The position numbers were made by a program, and so were the translations under genes. Positions 1-7,693 of a stretch of 40,926 nt of DNA are shown here, piece after piece. Every line of letters begins with the position of its first letter. The stretch's first letter is position 1. Source of the stretch: Eubacteriaceae bacterium (lineage in GTDB: Bacteria; Bacillota; Clostridia; Eubacteriales; Anaerofustaceae); contig JAFZLL010000002.1 of the NCBI GenBank assembly GCA_017551505.1, forward strand, positions 1 through 40,926, read 5' to 3'. The notes under the pieces were generated by a model. It searched no databases. It was not told the origin of the DNA and saw only the letters and a list, made by a program, of their open reading frames with translations.

Positions 1-435
1 GTAGTTGCCTCCGGCCAAAACGGTGATGATGCCGTATCTGGCTGTGGATGTGAAGTTCTTGGACCCGTGCATCATGATGTAGCTGATGGCGATGATCGCA
101 AACTTCGCTCCCATCGGCAGCCCGCTTATCGGCAGTACCTGCCCGATCGCGCCTAAAGCGACTGTCCAGCGGAATATCTCAACGATCGGCAGATATTTGC
201 CTTTCTTGAAGTTTGCCGATTCGATGATGGCGCCGGACGTGGCGCAGATTACGAAGTCCATGACCTTCGCCACAAGGAAGATCGTGCCCATCATGGCCAT
301 GGAAATGCCAAGATAAGTTGTCATGAACATCGTTCCGTAGCTGTACGGGATCATGATCGTGAAGCTGTCGAAGACAGTCATCAGAGCATTTGCCCATACC
401 GCACTAGTCCTTACGGTACGTTTTTGTTCTGTCAT
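1..435 (-). CDS. GPH/MFS_2-family transporter, partial (N-terminal 145 residues)
   Basis: This is the N-terminal part of a multi-pass cation-coupled symporter, cut by the left edge of the window. It begins with MTEQKRTV, as its three downstream paralogues do. It shares their blocks: TMFMTTYLGIS, a D..IC..SGA.IESANFKKGKYLPI segment, and MMHGS followed by VLAGGNY at the edge. The NFKKGKY loop corresponds to the G..D....GR.RP loop after helix 2 of the melibiose-symporter (GPH) family. Start: the ATG at 435 follows a GGAGAC ribosome binding site (448-453, 12-nt spacing). A TTGACC-17-TAAAAT promoter lies upstream. The substrate cannot be read from sequence. It is one of four tandem, separately transcribed copies. 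Confidence 0.85.
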   Translation of the reverse strand, partial: MTEQKRTVRTSAVWANALMTVFDSFTIMIPYSYGTMFMTTYLGISMAMMGTIFLVAKVMDFVICATSGAIIESANFKKGKYLPIVEIFRWTVALGAIGQVLPISGLPMGAKFAIIAISYIMMHGSKNFTSTARYGIITVLAGGNY

Positions 436-463
436 GATAAGAATTATGTCTCCTTTTTTTATT

Positions 464-479
464 CCCATAGTTTTATGGG
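464..479 (-). promoter_or_regulatory. Leader stem-loop of first transporter gene
   Basis: Perfect 6-bp inverted repeat CCCATA/TATGGG with a 4-base loop, between the promoter and the ribosome binding site. The three paralogues carry different stems at the corresponding place. Confidence 0.5.
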
Positions 480-488
480 TCATACTTT

Positions 489-609
489 GTGAATATTGTT
501 GAAATTACACATGAATATTCACTATTTATTTACATTTTAACACAGGGCAGATTAGAGGTCAACATAATAAAATAAAAATGCAATATATAAATCAATATGT
601 AATATTCAC
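489..609. repeat. Three copies of a GTGAATATT/AATATTCAC motif around the promoter
   Basis: GTGAATATT lies at 489-497. AATATTCAC lies at 514-522, inside the perfect palindrome TGAATATTCA (512-521), and again at 601-609. The copies flank the promoter of the first transporter gene, which suggests binding sites for a dimeric regulator. No matching regulator was identified. Confidence 0.4.
534..562 (-). promoter_or_regulatory. Promoter of first transporter gene
   Basis: Minus strand: TTGACC (562-557), 17-bp spacer, TAAAAT (539-534). The predicted start of transcription is near 527, giving a leader of about 90 nt. Confidence 0.55.
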
Positions 610-706
610 TTTCATCTCATTAGTCTTACAAAATCGTCCCGTGGGAAAGTGTACGTTAACGCTATTGGTATATCTTGATGCTTCTGAAACCGAAGAATAT
701 CATAAT

Positions 707-736
707 AAAAAAGGAGGACCGTATAAAACGGTCCTC
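707..736 (-). terminator. Intrinsic terminator of second transporter gene
   Basis: Nine-bp stem GAGGACCGT/ACGGTCCTC (714-722 and 728-736) with a 5-base loop, followed on the minus strand by six T (712-707). It lies 28 bases beyond the stop codon. The GGACCGT core recurs in the terminators of the next two paralogues. Confidence 0.85.
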
Positions 737-763
737 AATTGTGTAAAAACAGCTTGATTATAC

Positions 764-2212
764 TTATTCTGCCTTAGCTGCTGCGGCGGCCTTTGCGGCG
801 TTCTCCTTAGCATAGAAGACTGCCTTGTCGTCGGTGATCTTATAGAATTTCTTGAAGATGATGAATCCGATCACGGAGCAGGCAAGAGGTACAAAGCAGT
901 AAACATTCATATAGGAATTCTGGAACTTCTTGAATTCTTCACTGGCTCTGTCGAGAGTGCCGGCGTTGTTCTCTGCATTGAACTTATCGAATCCGATCTT
1001 AGCAAGGAACAGAGGTCCGATAAGTCCGCCCAGGACAGAGGTCATCTTCATGGGCACGAAGGAGAAAGCGGAAACGACTGCTCTGTAGTCCTTGCCTGTC
1101 TTGTAGTATCCATACTCGCCGATATCAAGGACATAGTTCGCGCCGAAGCCTGACTGCAGGTACAGAATACCGCTGTTGATGACGCCGATCAGGGTCATGA
1201 AGTAAACGCTCTTAAGACCGAGCAGTCTGTAGAGAACGTAGGCGGCCCATCCGGCAAACTGAGCGATGTAAAGGCTCTTGAGCTTTCCGAGCTTGACACC
1301 GATCTTCGGCACGAACAGGGAGAAGATGAAACCGGCGGTCGTCGAGATTCCCATGCCGATGGAATACCAGTTGAGGTATGCGCTGGAGCCGTCCGGCATT
1401 GCCATGACGAGCGTCCAGTAGTAAATGCCGATAACGGACACGATCTGTGTGCCAAGCTGGACAACGATCTGCCAGATCAGGTAGACGATCAGCTGGTCGT
1501 TGCCGCCGACAGCCTTTACCATATCTCCGAGGGTGACGATCCTTCTCGGGGCGTTGGGGTCTCTCGGCTGCTCCTTGCCCTCGATCGATTTAACGAACAG
1601 CATGGTAAGGATGAGGTAGATAACGGCGCCGATAGCAGTATAAATCGTATATCCCAGTTCGGCGTTATTCGCAAGCTTTCCGATGAGGGTGATAACAGGA
1701 ACCGTTCCGAAAGAACGAAGGATTCCCATACCTGCGGAGATCTGAGTATTCCTCTGGGCAATGGCGATACGGTCAGTGTAGTTGCCGCCTGCCATGACGG
1801 ATACGAGGCCGTATCCGACGGTGGACAGGTAGTTCATTGAACCGTGCATCAGGATGTAGCTGACTGCAATGATAGCGAACTTGGCAGCGAACGGCATCCC
1901 GCCGATAGGAAGCATCTGTCCTACGGCGCCGATGGTGACTGTCCAGCGGAAGATCTCCAGAATGGGCACATACTTGCCTTTCTTGAAGTTGGCTGATTCG
2001 ATGACTGCGCCGGCTGTGAGGCAGATGAAGAAGTCCGCGACCTTGGCGACCGTGAAAACGGTAGCCATCTGGACCATGGTGATTCCCAGATATGTGGTCA
2101 TGAACATCGTGCCGTACATGTACGGGGTCATGATGGCTATAGTCTGGAAGGACGACATCAATGCGTATATCCAGATCTGGCCGTTCGAAACAGTACGTTT
2201 TTGTTCTGTCAT
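764..2212 (-). CDS. GPH/MFS_2-family transporter, paralogue 2
   Basis: A 482-residue polytopic membrane protein, the usual length for glycoside-pentoside-hexuronide:cation symporters, with about 12 hydrophobic segments. After MTEQKRTVSNGQIW come the VADFFICL and NFKKGKY segment, MMAGGNYTDRIAIAQRN-like text, and a soluble central loop EGKEQPRDPNAPRRIV before the second half. A conserved DIGEYGYYKTGKDYRAVV segment follows, and the end is lysine- and alanine-rich. Start: ATG at 2212 with GGAGA upstream, the same arrangement as in the next gene. It is nearly identical to the gene at 2530-3978, so these two are the youngest duplicates. Substrate unknown; a sugar or sugar acid is only the family expectation. 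Confidence 0.88.
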   Translation of the reverse strand: MTEQKRTVSNGQIWIYALMSSFQTIAIMTPYMYGTMFMTTYLGITMVQMATVFTVAKVADFFICLTAGAVIESANFKKGKYVPILEIFRWTVTIGAVGQMLPIGGMPFAAKFAIIAVSYILMHGSMNYLSTVGYGLVSVMAGGNYTDRIAIAQRNTQISAGMGILRSFGTVPVITLIGKLANNAELGYTIYTAIGAVIYLILTMLFVKSIEGKEQPRDPNAPRRIVTLGDMVKAVGGNDQLIVYLIWQIVVQLGTQIVSVIGIYYWTLVMAMPDGSSAYLNWYSIGMGISTTAGFIFSLFVPKIGVKLGKLKSLYIAQFAGWAAYVLYRLLGLKSVYFMTLIGVINSGILYLQSGFGANYVLDIGEYGYYKTGKDYRAVVSAFSFVPMKMTSVLGGLIGPLFLAKIGFDKFNAENNAGTLDRASEEFKKFQNSYMNVYCFVPLACSVIGFIIFKKFYKITDDKAVFYAKENAAKAAAAAKAE

Positions 2213-2249
2213 GATAAGAATTATTTCTCCTTAATATTTTTATTCTTCA

Positions 2250-2271
2250 ATCCTTCCGCGTAGGTAAGGAT
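2250..2271 (-). promoter_or_regulatory. Leader stem-loop of transporter paralogue 2
   Basis: ATCCTT (2250-2255) pairs with AAGGAT (2266-2271), with possible extra CC/GG pairing inside. It lies in the 5' leader, about 20 nt upstream of the ribosome binding site. It is part of a ~78-bp block (2213-2290) almost identical to 3979-4056. Confidence 0.5.
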
Positions 2272-2275
2272 CAAA

Positions 2276-2288
2276 TTCAAAATTTGAA
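2276..2288. promoter_or_regulatory. Palindrome TTCAAAATTTGAA in transporter leader
   Basis: Arms TTCAAA/TTTGAA around a central A. The same 13-bp sequence occurs at 4042-4054 in front of paralogue 3, downstream of its promoter, where a repressor or an RNA structure could act. Confidence 0.4.
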
Positions 2289-2323
2289 GCGCTTCTTAAC
2301 GATACTAATTTTAATACACGATT

Positions 2324-2352
2324 AATATACCACTGACATATCTGTATGTCAA
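2324..2352 (-). promoter_or_regulatory. Promoter with embedded palindrome, transporter paralogue 2
   Basis: Minus strand: TTGACA (2352-2347), 17-bp spacer, TATATT (2329-2324). A perfect inverted repeat TGACATA-TCTG-TATGTCA (2334-2351) overlaps the -35 element and most of the spacer, a typical operator position. The right arm is degraded in paralogue 3. Confidence 0.7.
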
Positions 2353-2480
2353 TCTAAACACAGGGTAAAAACGAAAAAGACAAATTGAAATACAATTACA
2401 TTTCTGATTAATAGCTTGCGGATATTTCTTTGATCCAGTAACGCAAAAGAAGGAAGAACAAAGAACAGATGAATTACATA

Positions 2481-2505
2481 AAAAAGGGACCGTTTGAACG
2501 GTCCC
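2481..2505 (-). terminator. Intrinsic terminator of transporter paralogue 3
   Basis: Stem GGGACCG/CGGTCCC (2486-2505), followed on the minus strand by a T run (2485-2481 are all A on the plus strand). It lies just past the stop codon at 2530. Confidence 0.82.
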
Positions 2506-2529
2506 TAAATCTGCAAGAATAGCTTTTGT

Positions 2530-3978
2530 TTATTCTGCCTTAGCTGCTGCGGCCGCCTTTGCTGCATTCTCTTTAGCATAGAAGACAGCCTTGTCATCGG
2601 TGATCTTGTAGAATTTGGCGAAGATGATGTATCCGATTATGGAGCATACTAACGGAGCAAAGCAATAAACGTTCATGTAAGAATTCTGGAACTTCTTGAA
2701 TTCCGCGCTGTTCCTGTCGAGGGTGCCCGCAGCGTTTTCAGCGTTGAACTTATCGAATCCGATCTTCGCAAGGAACAGAGGTCCGACAACACCGCCGAGG
2801 ACGGAAGTAAGCTTCATGGGAACGAAGGAGAAAGCTGAAACGACAGCTCTGTAGTCCTTGCCTGTCTTATAGTATCCGTATTCGCCGATATCCAGAACGT
2901 AGTTCGCGCCGAAGCCTGACCTGAGGTAAAGGATACCGCTGTTGATGACGCCGATCAGGGTCATGAAGTAAACGCTCTTAAGACCGAGCAGTCTGTAGAG
3001 GATGTATGCAGCCCATCCGGCAAACTGGGTGACGTAAAGGCTCTTGAGCTTTCCGAGCTTGACACCGATCTTCGGTACGAACAGTGAGAAGATGAAGCCA
3101 GCGGTCGTAGAGATTCCCGATCCGATGGAGTACCAGTTGAGGTAGGCGCTGGAGCCGTCCGGCATTGTCATGATGAGCGTCCAGTAGTAAATGCCGATAA
3201 CGCTCATTACCGATGTGCCGAGCTGGACGACGATCTGCCAGATCAGGTAAACGATCAGCTGGTCGTTGCCGCCGATAGCCTTCATCATGTCTCCGAGGGT
3301 GACGATCCTTCTCGGGGCGTTGGGGTCTCTCGGCTGCTCCTTGCCTTCGATCGATTTGACGAACAGCATGGTCAGAACGAGGTAAATGACGCATGATACA
3401 GCGGTCCAGATCGTATATCCCAGTTCAGCATTGTTCGCAAGCTTGCCGATGAGGGTGATAACAGGAACCGTTCCGAAGGCACGAAGGATTCCAATACCTG
3501 CGGAGATCTGAGTATTTCTCTGAGCAATGGCGATACGGTCAGTGTAGTTGCCGCCTGCCATAACGGATACGAGACCGTATCCGACGGTGGACAGGTAGTT
3601 CATCGAACCGTGCATAAGAATGTAGCTGACCGCTATGATAACGAACTTCGCGGCGAACGGCATTCCGCCCATCGGGAGCATCTGTCCTACAGCGCCGAGG
3701 GTAACTGTCCAGCGGAAGATCTCAAGAATAGGCACATACTTGCCCTTCTTGAAGTTGGCTGATTCGATGACCGCGCCGGATGTAAGGCAAATGAAGAAGT
3801 CCGCGACCTTGGCGACCGTGAAAACGGTAGCCATCTGGACCATGGTGATTCCCAGATATGTGGTCATGAACATCGTGCCGTACATGTACGGGGTCATGAT
3901 GGCTATGGTCTGGAAGGACGACATCAAAGCGTAGACCCAAATCTGGCCATTCGTAACAGTACGTTTTTGTTCTGTCAT
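2530..3978 (-). CDS. GPH/MFS_2-family transporter, paralogue 3
   Basis: A 482-residue multi-pass transporter, colinear with paralogue 2 and differing mainly by scattered conservative substitutions. It keeps the SGAVIESANFKKGKYVPI loop, the EGKEQPRDPNAPRRIV central loop, the DIGEYGYYKTGKDYRAVV segment and the AAKAAAAAKAE-like tail. The start ATG at 3978 and the leader block (3979-4056) match paralogue 2 almost base for base, so the duplication unit included regulatory DNA. It has its own promoter and terminator and is likely an independent transcription unit. Substrate unknown. Confidence 0.88.
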   Translation of the reverse strand: MTEQKRTVTNGQIWVYALMSSFQTIAIMTPYMYGTMFMTTYLGITMVQMATVFTVAKVADFFICLTSGAVIESANFKKGKYVPILEIFRWTVTLGAVGQMLPMGGMPFAAKFVIIAVSYILMHGSMNYLSTVGYGLVSVMAGGNYTDRIAIAQRNTQISAGIGILRAFGTVPVITLIGKLANNAELGYTIWTAVSCVIYLVLTMLFVKSIEGKEQPRDPNAPRRIVTLGDMMKAIGGNDQLIVYLIWQIVVQLGTSVMSVIGIYYWTLIMTMPDGSSAYLNWYSIGSGISTTAGFIFSLFVPKIGVKLGKLKSLYVTQFAGWAAYILYRLLGLKSVYFMTLIGVINSGILYLRSGFGANYVLDIGEYGYYKTGKDYRAVVSAFSFVPMKLTSVLGGVVGPLFLAKIGFDKFNAENAAGTLDRNSAEFKKFQNSYMNVYCFAPLVCSIIGYIIFAKFYKITDDKAVFYAKENAAKAAAAAKAE

Positions 3979-4015
3979 GATAAGAATTATTTCTCCTTAA
4001 TATATTTATTCTTCA

Positions 4016-4037
4016 ATCCTTCCGCGTAGGTAAGGAT
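4016..4037 (-). promoter_or_regulatory. Leader stem-loop of transporter paralogue 3
   Basis: ATCCTT/AAGGAT stem identical to that of paralogue 2 (2250-2271). The TTCAAAATTTGAA palindrome follows at 4042-4054. Confidence 0.5.
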
Positions 4038-4089
4038 CAAATTCAAAATTTGAAGCACATACAAATGATATTATTTTTAATACATGTCT

Positions 4090-4118
4090 AATATATCATC
4101 GCCATATCAACATGTCAA
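4090..4118 (-). promoter_or_regulatory. Promoter of transporter paralogue 3
   Basis: Minus strand: TTGACA (4118-4113), 17-bp spacer, TATATT (4095-4090). The spacer keeps only the left half of the TGACATA palindrome found in paralogue 2. Confidence 0.65.
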
Positions 4119-4236
4119 CAAAACACCTGGCAAAATAAAATACAAAACCATATATAATTCATTGCCTGACAACAGATTGAAGATATCACAAAACTGTTAT
4201 TACAAGAGAAGGAAAAACAAGAGCCAGATGGGCTAC

Positions 4237-4266
4237 AAAAAAACGGGAACCGTTTATACGGTCCCG
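4237..4266 (-). terminator. Intrinsic terminator of transporter paralogue 4
   Basis: CGGG(A)ACCGT pairs with ACGGTCCCG (4244-4266), with one bulged A and a 4-base loop. Seven T follow on the minus strand (4243-4237). It shares the ACCGT core with the terminators of paralogues 2 and 3. Confidence 0.82.
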
Positions 4267-4295
4267 CTTTTATTGATAATAATCAACGTTACAGC

Positions 4296-5753
4296 TTATT
4301 TTGCAGGAGCAGCTTTGGCAGCTTCAGCAGTTTTCTTGGCATTCTCCTGTGCATAGAATACAGCCTTGTCGTCGGTGATCTTGTAGAATTTCTTGAAGAT
4401 AAGGAAGCCTATCACGGAGCAGGCAAGAGGCACAAAGCAATAGACAGCCATGTACTGTTTCTGGAATTTCATGAATTCAGCACTATTTCTGTCCAGCGTA
4501 CCGTCGAGATTGGCCTGATTGAACTTATCGAATCCTATGAAGGAAAGGAAATAAGGAGCTATAGCGCCTCCAATGACGGCAGTAAGCTTCATGGGCACTG
4601 ATGTAAATGCAGTGACAACAGCTCTGTAGTCCTTGCCTGTCTTGTAATATCCGTATTCGCCGATATCAAGGACATAGTTGGCACCGAAGCCCATCTGCAG
4701 GTAGCGTACAGCAGACACAGCAAGTCCGATGGCTGTCATCCAGTAAACGCTCTTCAGACCCAGGAACCAATAGAGGATATATGCAACCCACCCGCCGTAC
4801 TGCGCAAAAAACAGGCTCTTAAGTTTTCCGAGTTTAACACCTAATTTAGGGATAAACAGCGAGTATACAAAACCTGCGCAGGTATTGAGGCCCATACCGA
4901 TGGAATACCACTTGAGGTAAGCGCTGGAACCGTCAGACATGACCATGACAAGCGTCCAGTAGTATATTCCGATAACTGAAACAATTTGGGTACCAAGCTG
5001 AATTACGATCTGCCATACCAGATAGACGACCAGCTGATCGTTCCCAGTAAGCGCCCCCAGCATATCCTTGATCTTGACGACCCGTCTCGGGGCGTTGGGA
5101 TCTCTGGGCTGTTCTTTACCGGTCATCTCCTTGGCCAGCCAGAATGTGCAGGCGATATAAAGGATAATAAAGAATATCGTATACACGGTGTAACCGAGTT
5201 CCGGCTTTCCTAAAAGCTTCCCCAACAAGGTGATGAGAGGCACAGTTCCGAAAGAGCGCAGGATGCTGACGCCTGCAGAAATCTGGGAGTTGCGCTGAGT
5301 GATTGCGATACGGTCGGAGTAATTGCCTCCCGCCAGGACTCCAATCAATCCTGTATTGGCAGTCGACAGGAAGTTCATCGATCCATGCATCATGATGTAA
5401 CTGATGGATATGATCGTGAATTTAAGTGCCATCGGCAAATTGCCTATGGGAAGCATCTGCCCCAGTGCGCCGATAGTAACTGTCCATCTGAAGAGCTCAA
5501 TTATCGGAAGATACTTGCCCTTTTTGAAGTTTGCGGACTCAATGACGGCTCCCGAAGCCATGCAGATAATGAAATCCATGAATTTTGCCACGAGGAAAAT
5601 CGTTCCCATCGTTGCCATGGAAATGCCCAGATAAGTGGTCATGAACATGGTACCGTACATGTACGGGGTCATGATGGTGAACGTTTGCATCGCGCTTGTC
5701 AGTGCATAGGCCCAAATCGCACTGTTGGAAATAGACCGCTTCTGTTCAGTCAT
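4296..5753 (-). CDS. GPH/MFS_2-family transporter, paralogue 4
   Basis: A 485-residue multi-pass transporter and the most diverged complete member of the array. It shares MTEQKRS, TMFMTTYLGIS, SGAVIESANFKKGKYLPI, GKEQPRDPNAPRRVV and DIGEYGYYKTGKDYRAVV. It differs in the 5'-half helices and ends in AKAAPAK rather than AAAKAE. Start: an in-frame ATG exists 36 bases further upstream, but the ATG at 5753 aligns with the MTEQKR starts of the paralogues and has AGGAGAA (5765-5770) 11 bases before it. Promoter, leader hairpin and terminator are its own. Substrate unknown. Confidence 0.87.
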   Translation of the reverse strand: MTEQKRSISNSAIWAYALTSAMQTFTIMTPYMYGTMFMTTYLGISMATMGTIFLVAKFMDFIICMASGAVIESANFKKGKYLPIIELFRWTVTIGALGQMLPIGNLPMALKFTIISISYIMMHGSMNFLSTANTGLIGVLAGGNYSDRIAITQRNSQISAGVSILRSFGTVPLITLLGKLLGKPELGYTVYTIFFIILYIACTFWLAKEMTGKEQPRDPNAPRRVVKIKDMLGALTGNDQLVVYLVWQIVIQLGTQIVSVIGIYYWTLVMVMSDGSSAYLKWYSIGMGLNTCAGFVYSLFIPKLGVKLGKLKSLFFAQYGGWVAYILYWFLGLKSVYWMTAIGLAVSAVRYLQMGFGANYVLDIGEYGYYKTGKDYRAVVTAFTSVPMKLTAVIGGAIAPYFLSFIGFDKFNQANLDGTLDRNSAEFMKFQKQYMAVYCFVPLACSVIGFLIFKKFYKITDDKAVFYAQENAKKTAEAAKAAPAK

Positions 5754-5789
5754 GAAGAATGATTTCTCCTTATATAGTATATTTTTCAA

Positions 5790-5807
5790 CTCCGCATGTT
5801 AACGGAG
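5790..5807 (-). promoter_or_regulatory. Leader stem-loop of transporter paralogue 4
   Basis: CTCCG (5790-5794) pairs with CGGAG (5803-5807) around an 8-base loop, about 20 nt before the ribosome binding site. The position matches the hairpins of the other three genes, but the sequence is unrelated. Confidence 0.45.
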
Positions 5808-5854
5808 AAGAATTCACATAGCGTATCATTATTCATTAAATTTCAACATTTATA

Positions 5855-5883
5855 AGAATATCATTTTATTAAAATAGTGTCAA
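5855..5883 (-). promoter_or_regulatory. Promoter of transporter paralogue 4
   Basis: Minus strand: TTGACA (5883-5878), 17-bp AT-rich spacer, TATTCT (5860-5855). Confidence 0.65.
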
Positions 5884-6225
5884 TTGATAATAATACCTTA
5901 TAAGAATATAACAATAATGCAGTGCCTCAAGGATCCATCCATTAATCATGCCTGCGCAATACGCATCACCGTTTCGATACATGCAAAAATCTCTGTATCC
6001 TGCTCTCTGCCTTACTTATGGATACTTATCTATGCTGACAGCCGAACAGATATTACTAAAGGACACAGATTCCCCATGCTGTTTTCCAGTTCTGTATGCC
6101 TGAAATCTGTCAGGATTGTCCAGAACAGGTTTCACTTCAGTACAACACCCTTATTCAGCAGCTATCCTTTGCCTGACATGTTATTGGCAAAACACATCCT
6201 CACGGGCAAACGTCAGATACGTAAA
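5884..6225. other. Intergenic stretch without a recognised gene
   Basis: About 340 bases between the paralogue 4 promoter and the terminator at 6226. A 124-codon plus-strand reading frame (5884-6258) is open, but it has no ribosome binding site, runs into the terminator stem and has no recognisable motif. I see no gene here. Confidence 0.6.
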
Positions 6226-6263
6226 AAGCCTTATACCGCAGTGCTGGTTGCGGCATAAGGCTT
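6221..6263 (-). terminator. Terminator downstream of the amidase-like gene
   Basis: AAGCCTTAT(A)CCGCA (6226-6240) pairs with TGCGG(C)ATAAGGCTT (6249-6263), a ~14-bp stem. TTTTT follows on the minus strand (6228-6224 region). It lies ~70 bases past the stop codon of the gene ending at 6336. Confidence 0.75.
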
Positions 6264-6335
6264 CTGTTTATAAAATGTTCTGGTTCAGGTCGATATGATA
6301 ATGCGATGAAAAAAGCTGTTATTCAGGCATCTTTC

Positions 6336-7619
6336 CTACTCAGGCTGAACAGCGGAGTAATCGTTCCAGCCGTAAATCCTGACTGGAAGGCAGCTAGAAT
6401 ACAGACAGGCTGATAGCGGATAGTTTCTGCGGTTTGTACTGTTCGAATCCACCAGCATATCAACGATATTGCCTTCTTTGTCATATGCAGGGGCTATTAC
6501 TACCATCGTGTGCACATAGTCTCCGTCAATACCCTCCATGATGATCAGATCCCCGGCTTCCAGAGCATACATGTTCACGCCGGTATCACAGCACAGCCCG
6601 TAACCTGTGTTTCCCTTCGCATAATCGGCGAAACTGGAACTAGCCGTCCATGACGGTGTCCTCCCTTTCTGGGCAGAGGTGGTGTCGTAGGAATCGTCGA
6701 AATACTTCCATTTGAAGTCGCCTTCGGTGTCATTCGGGATACCTCCGCTGCGCATCACCTGGGAAGCATAATTCTGGCAGTTCCCGCCTATAGTAGTGAA
6801 ATCAAGGAATGAGGCATTGCGGGAAAATACATATGTCGAAGCATATCTAAAAGCGCTCACACGATCGTACCTGTGATCGCAGGCGATATCCTCTGGGTAT
6901 CTACCGGATATGATATCGGCACGCTGCTTTTCGGTGACGGTCATGGAATTCCTGAGCTTATCGATCCAGCTGATCCTTGCAGCGTCCATGGCTGTTTTAA
7001 TGTTCCCAGAAGCTCCTTCCTTATCGATCTTCGCGGCGTCCACTACGCTGAAAAAATCATCCTCGCGTTCATAGGCAGTGAGCTTGTCATTGCTGTCTAA
7101 CTCAAAGGTTATACGTATATCCGCGCTCTGGGAACTTACCGCAGGACACATAGCGAAAAAGCATTCGCTCTTTTCATAGGCAGTGACGACCGTTTTGCCT
7201 GCAGACTCAGAGATTGATCCTATATATAAAGTAGTATCGCACCTTACCATCCTCAGGTCTCCCGGACGGACAAGCCGTGAGGCAATAAGTGTAGATAGGG
7301 ATCCCTGTGTTCTGAGGGCCTGATAACCGCCGGGAGAAGCAAAGAAATATGTCAGATCTTCTTCTTTGAGCTCCGCCAAACATCTGTAAAGCTTATCATT
7401 GAATTCCTTAAGCAATGAAGAGACACCGCCGTCTTCATATGATATGGACGGATCGAATTCTACTGAGGTGGAAACATAAGCGGGAACATCCTCATTCTCA
7501 TCAGTCGGCGTTTTTTCTGAAACACTGCGCTTTTTCAGTACTGAAATACCTTTGGCAGCAGCGCTGACTGTGATGACGATGCACATGAGGATGATAATCG
7601 ATCTGGTTCTTAACTTCAA
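6336..7619 (-). CDS. Membrane-anchored amidase_6-type protein (putative cell-wall amidase)
   Basis: A 427-residue protein. Residues ~4-25 (IIILMCIVITVSAAAKG) form one hydrophobic anchor, so the rest is expected outside the cell. The C-terminal ~170 residues match the putative amidase domain (amidase_6, Pfam PF12671): YASTYVFSRNASF, then GGNCQNYASQ with the probable catalytic Cys281, an SWTASSSF segment, and GDYVHTMVV with the probable catalytic His370. The middle (~50-240) is an unrecognised extracellular region. Start: a TTG at 7619 is chosen because GGAGGTG (7632-7626) sits 6 bases before it; an earlier in-frame TTG at 7664 has no ribosome binding site. The TetR gene lies 74 bases upstream without a visible terminator, so co-transcription is possible. 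The substrate (peptidoglycan or a small amide) is inferred only. Confidence 0.75.
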   Translation of the reverse strand: MKLRTRSIIILMCIVITVSAAAKGISVLKKRSVSEKTPTDENEDVPAYVSTSVEFDPSISYEDGGVSSLLKEFNDKLYRCLAELKEEDLTYFFASPGGYQALRTQGSLSTLIASRLVRPGDLRMVRCDTTLYIGSISESAGKTVVTAYEKSECFFAMCPAVSSQSADIRITFELDSNDKLTAYEREDDFFSVVDAAKIDKEGASGNIKTAMDAARISWIDKLRNSMTVTEKQRADIISGRYPEDIACDHRYDRVSAFRYASTYVFSRNASFLDFTTIGGNCQNYASQVMRSGGIPNDTEGDFKWKYFDDSYDTTSAQKGRTPSWTASSSFADYAKGNTGYGLCCDTGVNMYALEAGDLIIMEGIDGDYVHTMVVIAPAYDKEGNIVDMLVDSNSTNRRNYPLSACLYSSCLPVRIYGWNDYSAVQPE

Positions 7620-7693
7620 GCTGTTCACCTCCGATGTCTCCCGGTCGCCTGAGATATCTTGCAACGATGAACAGGCAGGATATCAGGCAATTG

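Noticed and set aside
4084-4356. A 90-codon plus-strand reading frame
   Set aside because: It overlaps the promoter of paralogue 3, the terminator of paralogue 4 and the 3' end of a clear gene on the other strand.
5884-6258. A 124-codon plus-strand reading frame downstream of the transporter array
   Set aside because: No ribosome binding site or recognisable domain, and its 3' end forms the stem of the amidase gene terminator.
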